Below, in pieces: positions 13,804 to 25,449 of a DNA stretch of 64,000 bases (its first letter is position 1; every line of letters begins with the position of its first letter). The DNA is from Monoraphidium neglectum (taxonomy: Eukaryota > Chlorophyta > Chlorophyceae > Sphaeropleales > Selenastraceae), in assembly GCF_000611645.1 (NCBI RefSeq), contig NW_014013623.1, positions 1-64,000 on the forward strand, in the 5' to 3' direction. The notes under the pieces are model-generated. The model ran no database searches, was not told the DNA's origin, and saw only the letters and a list, made by a program, of their open reading frames with translations. The translations under genes were made by a program, and so were the position numbers.

Positions 13804-16119
13804 TCATGAGTCGACCCAACCAAACAACACCGCATTGCCGCACGCCGGCAGCCGCGTGCCATGGCCGGCGGCCGGCACCGGCCGCCGGAAGGGGTTGAGC
13901 GCGCCCCTTGAGGTGCAGCGGCCGGGCGCCAGCGGATCCAGCAGCTGGACAGACTGGTGGACCGCCTCCTCACAGTAGTCTGTCGCCAGGAAGGGGGCGC
14001 GCCCGCCCAGCGGCACGGCGCACCGCCCTGCGGCCGCCGAGCCGACCCCGAGCACGCGGCGCAGGGACGGCAGCCACGACGGGAACGCGGGCAGCCCAGC
14101 GTTCGGGGCAAACACGAGGTGAGGCGGCCCGAAGTCGTCGATGCCGCCAGACAAGCCCCCTGCCTCTACAGCACGTCCGCCCCCATCAGCAGCGCCCTCT
14201 CCGCCGCCCGGCCCCTCGTGATCCTCCCCACCAACACCTGCTTTGCCGCCCCGCCCCTCCTGCTCCTCTCCAGCGACACTCGCCTCGCACTGTGCACGTC
14301 CTCCGCCCGATTGTCGCTGCTGCTGGGCCCAGGCGTCCAGCATTTCGTGGTAGCAGCCGCGCCACAGCGTGACCGTCAGGCTGCCACCACCTGCACGTGC
14401 GCAGCAGGCAGCATCAGTCAGAACAGGGTTTGGGGCACCCCAATTTGCTGCGACTTTACGGCCACCAGCATGGGGGAGAGTCATGCAGGCCGAAACTGTC
14501 ACAAGCAGGTAGGGTCAACCTGACAACGCGCGCGGCTCAGCGGTCCCTTGCAGTGACCAAGGCTGAGCGGGATCCACATGCTCGCAGCTCGCCTGGCAGG
14601 GCGTCCCATGCACGCCGCTCCCCATGCAGAGCGGCCGGCACGTCCGGCCCCGCCATGTGCAATCGCAGGTCTGTGCCCGGGGGCAGCAGCAGGGCGGCCT
14701 CCAGGAAGGTGGGCAGTCGCGAGAGCTCCTCCCTGGGGCCTTAGGTAGGGGCGTTGCGCATATCGCAAAAGGCCTCAGCTCGTCATAGTCAGCAGATCAC
14801 AACAGAAATCAGACAACCACAGGCAAGAGACCACACCAGAGGGTGGGGTGGCGGCGATCGGCTTGGATCGACGAAAGAGACAGGAGTGGAGCGCACGACC
14901 GTACGCCGCAGCTCAAAGCAGGACACCGCGGGCGCCGGCGGGCCCAAGCGACGCCGCATTCAGCAGGCACTCTCAGCGACGGGGCGTGACGGCCGGCCCA
15001 AGCTGTGCACGCAGTGTCCATGAGTGGCAGGGGGATGTAGAAGTGGGGGTGGCCGACGGGAGGAGCATCGCACCCAGGTAGTGGACGTGCAGCGGCCCCG
15101 ACCCGGCCGGCGGCAGAGGGCGCCCCGCAGCGGGCAGCACATGGGCCAGGCAATGCCACAGCGTCAGCGGGTGGTCCAGCATCAGCGCCGCGGGCGACGC
15201 GGCCGACAGGCCTGCGGCGGCGGCATGGGCGCGCCAGCCGGCGACGGACCCCGCGGCGCCCGGCCCGCGGTGGCGCCAGGCGGGCGCGCCGCCGCCGTCC
15301 TCGCCTAGCGGAAGCCAGCACTGATCCCAGGCCGCCCTGGCGTCGCTGCCATCGGACCCGCCTGTTGATTCCACTGCATTTGCGGCGCCAGCCTGCCGGC
15401 GCAGGTCCTGCCGGAGCGGCGCAGCTTGGCCATGGACAGGGCAGGCGTGGCGCCACGCGGGGGCGTCGTGGCAGCCCAGAGCCGCAAGCAGGCGGCACAG
15501 CTGCGCGGGCGCCTGTACATGTCACATGGAGGAGAAGGGGCGGTTGCTGAGGTTAATGCTGGTGATGGGAATTTCAACGGGCTCACGCACCACCAACACC
15601 ACAACTGCCCTGGGTGCACCAGCGAGGCGGTGTCGCGCGGAGTCCCCAACCATGCACCCTATTCAAGTCGCGCACTTTTCGGCACCAAGAGGCGTCGTGC
15701 GCGCCTAGCAGCGCGTCCTGCGGTCAAGGTCATGGTGAAGATCAGGGCGCTTGTTGCAGTGCAGCTGCGTGCTGCTGAGCGGGGTGGTGGTGCCTGGCCC
15801 CACTTTACAAATGCAGGGACATGCAGCAGCTAACTTAAAGTCACGAGACTGTATGTTTTACCGAAGCCTCAGCTACCCAAACATTCAGCTGCACCGCTGC
15901 ACCGCGCCGTGCGCCTACCCGACGTGCCATGTGTGAGGCCAGCCGCGCGCATTCGCCTGGGCCATGGCGCCCGGCGCCCGCCTCGACGTGCGTCAGCCGG
16001 TGTTGCTCGCAGCAGAATGCGAGCGCGCCGCAGCCATGACAGATAACTGATCCATCGCAGTCCCGACCGCATTCTTGGCAGGAGAACTGGTGGGGCGCAT
16101 CCGCCAGCGTAGACGACAT
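13804..16119 (-). CDS. MYND zinc-finger protein with MSS51-like C-terminal domain
   Basis: Four exons in transcript order, 16119-15919, 15512-15074, 14739-14578 and 14390-13804, join in frame to about 462 residues. The first exon is a MYND finger: CQECGRDCDGSVICHGCG, then FCCEQHRLTH and a final GPGEC, giving the C-C/C-C/C-C-H-C ligand pattern. The rest matches the C-terminal domain of MSS51/ZMYND15-like proteins: LDHPLTLWHCLAHV, PLHVHYLGA, EELSRLPTFLEAALLLPPG, LRLHMAGPDVP, LTVTLWRGCYHE and HLVFAPNAGLPAFPSW. An acidic Gly-rich insertion sits before HLVFAP. MYND fingers bind proline-rich partners; the job of this family in algae is not known to me. The junction 15919/15512 is the least certain, because an extra small exon ending at 15591 is possible. 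Confidence 0.8.
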
Positions 16120-16700
16120 CAATCGTGCCGTTGGCGCAGCAGCGCCGCAGTCTGCTGCTGTCACAGCGTCATCGCTTCGCTCCGTTTGTGTCAAGAGGGT
16201 CCTTTAATGGTCCCCAAATGTGGCCAGCGTTGGTTGCCCTCATGTCGTGAGCCACTGACAGCTCGCATGCCGCGTTGCCGCCAGATCACCGACGATTTGT
16301 CTAAAATCACCGGATTATCGGTTACTTGAAAGATGCAAAGGTTCAAAGGCGAGCGCAAATTTGCTGGATCGATAAAGGCAGAATTCCTATCCGTCGTTTT
16401 GTCAATCACTGCGTCATGGGGGCTACTGCGGTCAACACCGGTACCGCTTTCTCCCGCTTCGGGCCTGCATTCTGCGCTTCTCGTCTTCTGCAACCATTTG
16501 AGCTTGGTCTCCGTCGCTTCGTATTGCACACTGCCTTGACCCGTAGGGTCAAACATGTTCCGCTACCCTCGGCCTCCCACAAGGACTGCAAAAGCGGCAT
16601 CCCCGCTCTATCGACCACCCTACCGACCTCTGACGAATCATTTTCTGCAAAACGTTGAAGCGACGCGCTTGTCAACCATCAAGTTCGCAGCGATCTTACA
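16120..16700. other. intergenic, promoter of the MYND gene
   Basis: Between the start of the MYND gene and the stop of the FAM192A-like gene, both on the minus strand. The FAM192A-like 3' UTR appears extremely short, so most of this is probably MYND promoter. It is less GC-rich than its surroundings. Open frames here (for example 16191-16556 minus) match nothing I know. Confidence 0.4.
16696..16700 (-). promoter_or_regulatory. TGTAA poly(A) signal abutting a stop codon
   Basis: On the minus strand the stop TGA (16703-16701) is followed directly by TGTAA. If used, the 3' UTR would be only about 15-20 bases. Confidence 0.4.
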
Positions 16701-18412
16701 TCAGCTGGCCCCCGAATCGTCGTCAGAGCCGCTGCCATAGCCGCCCAGCAGGCCAGCTAGTCCGCCCCCCGAGTCAGCGCCGCCGCTCGCCTCGGACCCT
16801 GCCGGCTGCTCCTCAGCCTTCCGCCGCTTGGCCTCAGGCGCCGCCAGCGCATCGCCATCGCCTCCATCTCCCTGTCGTGCTGCTTGCTGCTGTGCAGCGC
16901 CGCTGATACCTGCACCATTGCCGGCTGCCGCACCGCCATTCCCGCTGGTGCTCGCGGTCGCTGGCGGCCGCTTGCTCTTTGGTATCACTTTGATCACCGC
17001 CTTTACCAATGGCTGCTTCTTGATGGGCGCAGCCGTGGGCTGCTGCTGCTGGTGTTGCTGCTGCTGCTGCTGCTGCGGGCCCGCCGCCTCCCCCGACCGC
17101 CTCCGCGCCAGCGGATCCGCTCCCGCCCCCGCCGCCTCCGCCGCCGCCGCCGCGCCCTCGGCGCCCCCGGCCCGGCCCGCTGACTCGGCCGCGGCGCGCA
17201 CTGCCTCCCTGAAGGCCTCGAGCTCTGACCGCTCCTCCTGGCGCGCCTTGGCCTCCTGCTCGGCCTGCAGCTGGCGCAGGCCGGAGAAGAAGTCAGCCTC
17301 TTCGGGGTCGAGCGGCCGGTTTTTGCCTGGCGCGAGCGGCGCCACGGCAGCGTGCGAGGCGGGGTCGGCGGTTAGGGTGAGAGGCAGGGATCGGCCACCA
17401 GGCAGGGAAGGTGAGTTGGAACGGCCGAGTGCGGAGGGCGTGGCACGGAAGCTGCACGCATGAGGTGTGCGCCTGTGTGGAGGGGCGCCTGAACACCCCC
17501 CCCCCTTATCAGGCGCGCGGCCCGCCGGTCCCCAGCGCCCAGGGCTCTGCGCCCGCCGCCCCTACTGCCAACACGCGGGCCGCGTCCCTCCCGCAGCCTC
17601 GTGCCCGCAGCCCCGCGCGGCCGCGGCCGCGTGCGGCCGCCCCGCACCCGTCTTCATCTGCTTCCACTGCTCCTGGAAGGCGGCGTCCTTTTCCGCCTTG
17701 CGCTCCGCGAGGATCACCGCCAGAGGCTTGTCCGCCGCCACGCTGCCGTCGTCCACCGTGCCGCCGCGCGAAGACTTGATAGTGGCCAGCTGAGGCGCAC
17801 GGTTCGGTCAGGGCGTGCATGTGTATGTGGGAAGGTGAGTGCAGGAGTGCGCATGTGTGGGCGCCGAGGATGCACATGAGTGGGCGTGCGTCCGACAAAC
17901 AGGGCTGGCTGGGTCATGGGCTCGGGCCGGCCGGCACGCGGCTGCGGGCGTGCCCGTTCGCCCCGCGGCCACTGCGCGGGGGCCCGCGGGCGCCGCCCGC
18001 GGCCCCGCCCCTGGCCCGCCCGCGCCGTGGCAGGGCGACCGCGGCGCACCTCGGACTCGGATATGAACTTGCGCGCGCCGAGGGCCTCCACCATGGCGTC
18101 GCGGTTGGCGTCGGTCTGCTGCGCCGCCTCCCGGGGGAACACGCTCGACGCGTCGCGCCCCAGCACCGCCTCCCTGTCGTACAGCTCCTCCTCCCTGAGT
18201 TGACGCCGGCAGTGGGGGCGGGGCGGGGCGCGGCGGGGGGCGTGCGGTGAGCAGACTGTGAGCGCCGCGAGGGCAGGGTGTGGAGGCGCGCCAGCCCCGT
18301 CAGGGCGAGCTTGGATGGGGGAGGCAGGGTGGCAAAAGCGCAGCCAAGGGGGCCGCAAGCAGCGCGCTCGCCTGGGCACGACCACCATCTCCACTTTGCG
18401 CGGCTCCCCCAT
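16701..18412 (-). CDS. FAM192A / PSME3IP1 / Fyv6-like nuclear protein
   Basis: Four exons in transcript order, 18412-18372, 18194-18050, 17789-17648 and 17326-16701, encode about 317 residues. The conserved N-terminal domain is clear: KFISESE, DGSVAADKPLAVILAERK, AEKDAAFQEQWKQMKTGKN and RPLDPEEADFFSGL. This is the FAM192A/Fyv6 domain; in animals the protein binds proteasome activator PSME3, and in yeast Fyv6 acts in 3' splice-site choice in the catalytic spliceosome. The C-terminal half is Gln/Ala/Gly-rich with a basic patch (PEAKRRK) and ends in an acidic serine tail (GGYGSGSDDDSGAS). The first intron begins with GC (CCCAG/GCGAGC), and joining there gives MVVVP-REEELYDRE in frame. The stop is immediately followed by TGTAA. 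Confidence 0.88.
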
Positions 18413-20058
18413 GGCGGGGTGGCCGGCGGTCGCGTGCCCGAGCTGCGGCCAGTAGCAGCGTGAGCAGCACGAGCAGCGGCACGACCGGCAGCAGCGCAGC
18501 CTCCTGTGCCGATGGCAGCTTTTAAGTTTCGATGTTGACAACTCGCAATATATCGGTTTCGTTGACTTGTGCAAACGCCGTGCAAATCAGATCCGCCATT
18601 CCCACAAGATCAAAAAGGCTGCCGTGCACTGATTGTTTTGATTGATGAAGAGGGCGCTCTACAACGTGATATCCAAGTACACCTCAACTACCTGGGGGTC
18701 GTACCGTACCTGGGCGTCACCGTCACTGGCACCGGCACCGGCAGCAGCGGTCAGTACGGTACCATACTGTATGCCGCAAGAAGCAGAGTGCTCAAAGCGA
18801 GTTGCGTATCCCCGCCCATGCTCTGCAATCCGATGTTCACGAGAGCGCCCGTGTACTGTAAGGAACACAGCCAGAAGCCGGCATTCGCCTCTCGCTCTGT
18901 CAGCAGCTGCTGAAGCTCTGTCAGGCTCGGCATGTGCTGTGTGCAGTTGCCAAGCCCTGTTTAAGATCCTGGACTGAGATGTGGCCTGTTCGACCTTCAA
19001 GAAATACAAAAGGAGGTCTTGCAGGCCGCACAAGCGCGACTTCTGCACCAGCTGGGAACACGCAAAACCCGCGCTGTGTCGCTCAGGTCTGGGTGGGGCA
19101 CTGCGTCACGCGCGCCTCCGCTAACCTTCGCGAGGATGGCAGCATTGGGCCGACAGGCTCCCTTTGCAGTGATGGGAGCAGCGCAAGACTTTCTTCACGC
19201 AATAAGTGCATCAGGCAACCGGCCGCAACATGGCCGCTCATCAGCTTGCACAGCCGTACCGGCTGATGCAAAGCACAGGAGTTGAAGTCCCTTGAAACAC
19301 CTGACATCGCCCACCACAGAATGATCATCAGCTGCTGCTCAACCTCTCGCTTTGCGAGAATTGAGGCGATGCAAAATCATGCGGAAGCGGCGTGGTGTCA
19401 AGGTGGTGCGGGATGACACTCCTATGTCATGTGACGGGCCGGCTGAGAGGTGTCTTGCTGATGGCAAACAGCTGCCGCGATGAAGGCTAGCAACCAAGTA
19501 AGGGAGTAAGCTGCGCATGTTCTGTACAGCTTCACGCCACTGCAGGACAGCGACTGCCGGTGGGCCCAAAGTCAGCCAGCCTCCCACCACACTAGCCGAT
19601 AGCACTGCTGCACGCCCCAGTATCCCTGAAATGCCGAGGAGGGTGATTCGCCTCTGTCATGGCACTTGGCATGGCAACTTGACAGCGTAAAGCAAGTGGG
19701 CCGAAGGGTTTCCAACAAGATGCCGGTCCCGGACCACACGCGCACCGGGTGTGTGCTGGCCGTCGAAGGGGTCCATGGCCAGCTCCAGCGCCAGGCGCCG
19801 CCGCGCAGCGAGTATAAGTAATAAGATGTTGCTTTGACCCACACAACACCTGAAACAGCCCGTTTTGGCACCTGTAAGTTGGCTTCCCACCCTCCTGACT
19901 CATTACACTGGCAAGGGGACAAACGGAGGGTGGGCCGTAGGGGACCCGCATTCGTGGTTGGACGAAGGTCACATCTTGCCAGTCCGTTCTTACTCGTGTT
20001 GGCCCGTGTACCTTCGTGCCTTCCCTTCGCGGGCCCGAAAAATCCGGGACGCCCCAAC
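18413..20058. other. intergenic with weak coding signals
   Basis: 1.6 kb between the FAM192A-like start and the first MFS gene. It contains unresolved minus-strand segments described separately; the last 200 bases should be the MFS promoter. Confidence 0.4.
18650..19890 (-). other. possible unidentified minus-strand gene
   Basis: Several minus-strand stretches read like helical protein: LALELAMDPFDGQHTPGARV (about 19740-19800), QWREAVQNMRSLLPYLVASL (about 19480-19545), QKSRLCGLQDLLLYFLKVEQ (about 18990-19048), MPSLTELQQLLTEREANAGF then WLCSLQYTGALVNIGLQSMG (18930-18810), with a last codon run PQVVEVYLDITL ending at 18659. They lie on one strand and in order, as exons would, but I could not join them with convincing splice sites and recognise no family. 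It could be a gene, a decayed gene or chance. Confidence 0.28.
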
Positions 20059-23000
20059 ATGGCGGTCCAGCGTGTCGCTAGCCAGCAACAGCTGACTCCT
20101 CAGCAGTGGACACAAGTGGTCATCATCGCAGGTGGGGCAGACTGGGCTCTGGCGGGTTTGGGGCACTCAAACTCTCTGTCATCTGGTTGCCCCGTTCTGA
20201 CACGCCCTGCCCACTCCCCTGCTGCCACCGCCACGCAAATGTCTTAGGCATTGGCACGTGCCTTGAATGGTGCGTTTGGGTGTTGAAGGGGGGCAACTCG
20301 GGTTGGACCGTAGGCCAGGCTTCGAGGCCAGGCTGCTTCTCAGCATGGAAGGGGCCCAGTCTGCATGCGCGCGGGTGCTCGTTTTATTAGTATCTGTCAG
20401 TCATGGTAACACCGCCTTGCTGCTGACCAGGCCGCCGGGGCACCCGACAGCAAACACCTGACAGGTCACCAGCGCCAGCACAGCCAGTGCAGGCCAAGAG
20501 CTGGCGCGAGAGTGTGCACTCGTCCAGTGCCAAGAGCAGGGCGTCAGCGGCCGGCACCACTACACCACTCGCGCAGCTGTTTCGGTCACATACCAGAGCT
20601 CACGAACGCCGATGACGGGTGACATGGGACGCATGGCACCTGTTGCTGTGCACCTCAAACCCCTGGGCACGCTCTGGTCCTCCCACCAGGTTTGACTTCT
20701 ACACCTACACGCAGCTGAATGCCACCCTGGAGAAGGTGTTCTTCCCCACCAACAATGAGGCCGTCCAGGCTCTGTCCTTCTGGGGCGTGTACGCCGCCGG
20801 CTTCGTCGTCAGGTGTATGGGCGGTTGCGCAGGCGGATGCTCAGGCGGTTGCGCAGCGTCTCAGGCGACGCGTGGTGCCACACGGATCAGCATTGGTCAA
20901 AGTGCCACACGTGTCTGTCAGCTCATGCAGTACCCTGCCATCAGCACCATCCCACTCGCATGTTCCACGCGGTCTGTCCCCACCTGCAGGCCCATCGGCG
21001 CCCTGATTTTTGGCCACATCGGCGACACCAAGGGCCGCAACCGCTGCCTCCTCATCTCCATCTGCTGCATGGCCTTCGCCACCATCGCCATCGGCGTGCT
21101 ACCCACCTTTGCCATTGCCCCCTATGCGGCCGGCGTCGCCGCCCCCGTCCTCCTGGCGCTGTGCCGCATCCTGCAGGGCCTCGCCATGGGCGGCGAGTTT
21201 GGCTCCGCCGTCATCTACATCTCTGAGCTCGCCCACAAGGACCGCCGCGGCGCGTTTGTGGCCACGCTGCAGATGAGCGTCAACGTCGGCATGGTCGTGG
21301 CGACGCTGCTGGTGATGCTGCTGCAGAACACCCTCTCCCTCGACGCGATGCTGGCCTGGGGCTGGCGCATCCCCTTCCTCTGCGCCTTTGTCACCGCGCT
21401 GCTGGGCGCCGCCCTGCGCAGCACCATGCCGGAGCCCAAGGCGTTCCTCACCGCGGCGCGGCTGGCCAAGCTGCGGTCGACCGCCGACGGCGGGGACGCG
21501 GCCGACAAGGCTGTGGGCAGCTGCGACCCCTCCACCCTGGACATGGACGTTGAGGTCGCCACTAACAAGGACCCACTGGAGAAGGTGCGGCCCTCGGCCA
21601 CGAGGGCGTGGCAAAGGCAGTGTGGCGGGCGCCCATGCATGGGAGGGCTCACACACGCACATGCGAGCACACACATAAGCTGGCTCGCTTTGAGGCGCGT
21701 GCATGCGCCCTTGCCCAGGCACTAAAGCCTTGCACTTCGGCGCTCTCAAAGAAACCCCAAGTCTACCCTCCCGCCCGCTGCCTCCCCACGCGCGCTGTGA
21801 TTGCCAGGGCGAGGAGGAGGCCAACGGCGGCAGCAACGGTCACGCAGGCACCCTGGACAAGATCGCCATGATCACCGAGCGCCTGCACGGCCACAGCGAC
21901 GCCAAAGTGCCCATCGTGCGCCTGCTGCGCAACAACGCGCTCGGCGTCGTCCTCCAAATGTAGGGAGCACTTGTTGTACATGGGGTGTCGGCACAGGCGT
22001 GCATGCCCATGCTACAAGGGCTCAAAGGAGTGGCCTGGAGTGGCTTTCTGCATTGCTTGCACCCGAACCTGCGCGTATGTAGCCTGTCGCGCCACTTGGG
22101 TGATTGTCTTACCCTCCCCCACCCGCCCTGCTCCCCAAACTCGTCCCCATGCAATCTTCAGCGCCTTCATGGCCTGGTGCGCTGGGCCGGCCGATTGTCT
22201 GACTTACAACAGCTGTTGTGCAGCTGCCTGGGTTTGGTCTTTTGGACACTTGGCCCTTCTTGCCTGCAGCACTGCAGCTGTCACCTCCACACAAAGCCTG
22301 CGCACCACTTGGCGCCCCTTACCTCTCTTCCCCGCTTTGCCTCTCCGCCTTCCCTTGTTCCAGGATCTCCGGCGCTTTCTACGTAACAGTCTCGTGAGTG
22401 CACACAGCCCGCTTTCTTGCCGCCGGCCCGGGCGCACACCCCGCGCGCTGCTCGTCTGCGGGGCTTGTTTTTGTTGAGAGTTGGTCTAGATGACACCATG
22501 CCCTCAAGCGGTGCTGCTATTAAAACCCAACGTTGCCCGCCGCCTGCACCCCAGGTGGCTCGCCAAGGACCTGCGCACCTACGGCTACTCCCTCATCGTC
22601 ACCCAGGGCGTACTCGTCGTCTCCCTCATCCCCAACGCCATCGGCCTCCTCACGGGCGGCATGCTGCTAGACGCCGGCGTCCCCACTATCCACCTCAACG
22701 CTGTGGTTGTCGTGATTGGCACCGGCCTGGGCTTTGCTGTCTACCCGAGCGTCGGCATCTCTGTCGCGTATGCGTGGGGCCTGGTGTCCATGTTCCACTT
22801 CATCATCGGCATTGCCATGGCCAACGTGGCGATGCCCTGCACCCGCATCTATGAGCCCCTGTCCCGCACCACTGGCTACTCCTTTGCCTACAACTGCGGC
22901 TACGGTGAGTCAGCAAGGGCCTGGGAGCAGGGGGTTGCGGCGATGGAGCTATAGCGCGGACGAGGCAGCTTTGGGACGACAGGGAGAGCGGACGCTGACA

Positions 23001-23348
23001 TGTGGACGCGTGCGCTAAGACCCCGCTGTCGCCAACAACAGCTCAGCGCTGAGAGGCATGCAAGGGTCGTGCGGGCTGGCACGTTCCGCCCTCCTCAGCT
23101 CACCCTTGCATGCTTGTCAAGCCTGCCAGTTCAACCGCTACCCTGCTGCACAAAACCTTCCAGGTGTCATTGGCGGCCTGTCCCCGCTGGCTGTTGCTGC
23201 CATCAAGGCCAACCTGCCCGGCTACGCCCATACCTATGCCCCCGCCATCTGGCTGGCCTGCCTGGGCGGCATCTCCGTTGTTGGCACCATCGGCCTGATG
23301 CTCTACCAGCCCCGCCTGGCCAAGCCCCACGTCGGCAAAATCGAGTGA
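20059..23348 (+). CDS. MFS transporter, metabolite:H+ symporter type (copy A)
   Basis: Eight exons: 20059-20131, 20248-20269, 20690-20812, 20990-21584, 21808-21959, 22364-22393, 22555-22904, 23164-23348; about 509 residues. Signatures of the metabolite:H+ symporter branch (ProP/KgtP/ShiA type) are GIGTCLEWFDFYTYT in TM1, FGHIGDTKGRNRCLL in loop 2-3, and LALCRILQGLAMGGEFGSA in TM4-5. The central cytoplasmic loop is long and acidic. TM7-TM12 follow (ISGAFYVTVSWLAKDL to LAKPHVGKIE). Substrate cannot be told; organic acids, osmolytes or sugars are possible. Twin of the gene at 25450. Compared with the twin it has one extra intron (22394-22554) and an upstream-shifted donor at 21960 that removes five residues before ISGAFY. 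Confidence 0.9.
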
Positions 23349-25449
23349 TCTCACCAGACAGCACGTTCACCGCTGCATGGCCATGTACGGGGTGCAGTTG
23401 GTGCCCTCCTCCGCGGCTGCATGCGCCTAGGGCCCGGCGCTGACGGCGAATCAGGCCATCTGCTACTCTCCAGTTAGCCTCGCGTATGTCGGTGCTGCAC
23501 GCACCCCCCTTTCTTGCGCGCGACGGCTTACGAGTTCGACTGGGAATGAGCAACTGCTATGAGTGCATGTCGCTGGCGTCCTTGAAGCCAAGCTTGACGA
23601 GGAAGCTTGCCCTATGTGCCACATGCAGCTCTGATCGTCCTCCATCTACCGCAGTGGAAGCTCAAGCTTGCCCTTCGGCGTGCGCTTGGCCGCGCCATCT
23701 GTCTCTGTTCTGGTCTCTGCTCGCCCGTGTGCTCCTATGCTACACTGATCAAGCCCGTTACATGAACACTCAAACGAGGGGGGCCCTTTTGCCCGCACTC
23801 ACTTGCTCGAAGTATGCTTGGGATGTGCAGCCCCTCAACCCTATTTGACTAGCATGAAGCCTGACACATGCACTGTTGATGCTCAGCACGAAGACCTTTG
23901 CCCTGATTTGCCGCCTGAGACCGGCCCTTGAGAGGCTGACGCCACATACGCCAGGCATGAGCCGGCTGCGGAGCAGTCAGGTTGGCAAACCGACCTTTGT
24001 CAGGTGGCAAAATGGGCCTGTACTCGTTGCAGGGGCGTTTTGACAAGGTGGTGACTCCTCCCTGGTCTGTCGCTGCTCCATGTCAACCTCTGTACGATTG
24101 CCTGTTGAGTCATGAATGAGGGCGGACAACCCCAGCCAGGCCTGGCCTTGCACCCCAACACTAGTGTATGCCCTCCAGTGCCACAAGGCATGTGCACACC
24201 CCTGCACATTCACGGAGTGTCCAACAAGCTGTTGCCTGTGCAGAGCATGCAAGATGCTGTGTGCAATACACCTGCGAGCGCCGTGCACGGCAAGCACAGC
24301 AGCAAACAGCATGCCCCTTGCTTGCGTATCTGTCACGTGCCTGCCAGCAGGGCTCATCCTACCTGGCTGGACCAATGTCATCGCTCCCCCTGTCGGCTCT
24401 GGTGTTGCCAAGGTGGGTGATGTCATATGATGTCCCTCAGAGCCTGGATTGTGCTGCCAACGTGGCTGGCCACACCGTGTACCCGCCTGTGCATTGGATT
24501 ACCCTCCAGCACGTGCCATCTTGATTTTGTTTCCTGCGGCTCTGGCTGAACGCTTTGGCTCGTGTGATTGCCGCATTTATCGTTGTTTGGGCCACCTCTG
24601 ATGCAGTCATTGGGGCTGTTGTAGGTCCTCTCGGGGTTTGCAGCAAATGCGCACATGCCCGCCCGACAGCACAGGTGCCGTCTCGGGGCTGTCAAGGCGT
24701 TTCTTCATGCTTCAATGTGTAATGCTTTCTGCTTGGTCACAATGATGTTTCTGAAGTGTTTGCATACCCACCATGCAAGCCTTGGCATGCATGTAGAGCG
24801 CTAGGTAATGCCATGCAGCTGCCTCAGGCACGGTGTGGGGCAGCAGGGCCCAAACATGCCGCCAGATTTTGCTTGCACGCTGAAGCAGCCCGGCACAGTG
24901 CAGATGCTGCATGCTGGCCAGCAGCCCCATGGGGCTCAGAGGGCCAACCAGCTGTGCGACTCGGCTTCAAGAATACAGCCTGGTTTGAGGGAACGATTGG
25001 CAGGAGATTTTGGCAGTGATTCGTGCTGTGGGTCGGGGCCCAACCAGAGGCACTGCTTTGCATTGAACGCACCCGAGGCATGCGAGGCATGCCATTGCCT
25101 CGGCAACATGCATACGGGGACAGCAGTGCCTTGCTCAGCATCACGTGCCGCTTGGAATGTATGCAACAAAGAATTGCAGGTTTGCTGATAATTGGGGCTG
25201 GCCGGCCCATTTACCATGAAGCTTAGACCCATAGCTGTCGCCGTAATCACCTGGGCTGACTGTGTGCAAGTTTGAGCCTTGACGATGCATCACCAGGTGA
25301 CACACCTGGTTACCCCCGCGCTCATAAATGCGGGCATCCCTTGTCTGTTTGGCCCGTTTCAAAACAACGCAGCACCACTCTGTTCATCCACATCCGCGGC
25401 GTCGAGCTCTTTAGCGGCTCCCCGCCCGCAGTCGCCACCTTGAGGCACT
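23349..25449. other. spacer between tandem MFS genes
   Basis: 2.1 kb with no supported gene. Short open frames on both strands lack motifs. No obvious remnant of a third MFS copy was seen. It holds the copy A 3' UTR and copy B promoter. Confidence 0.4.

Noticed and set aside
15520..15600. Minus-strand peptide REPVEIPITSINLSNRPFSS followed by an in-frame TGA, suggesting a broken MYND gene or recoded stop
   Set aside because: The stretch starts with a strong donor (GTGCGTGAG) and ends with a branch-like TTAAC, a pyrimidine tract and TACAG. It is better read as an intron or part of one, and the four-exon model is open without it.
21099..21836. Minus-strand open frames opposite both MFS genes
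   Set aside because: They lie exactly opposite strongly conserved transporter exons and show shadow composition.
21958..21966. Premature TAG in MFS copy A, suggesting a pseudogene
   Set aside because: A GT donor sits just before the stop (AAAT/GTAGGG) in the correct phase for the next exon, so splicing removes it; the remaining exons are open.
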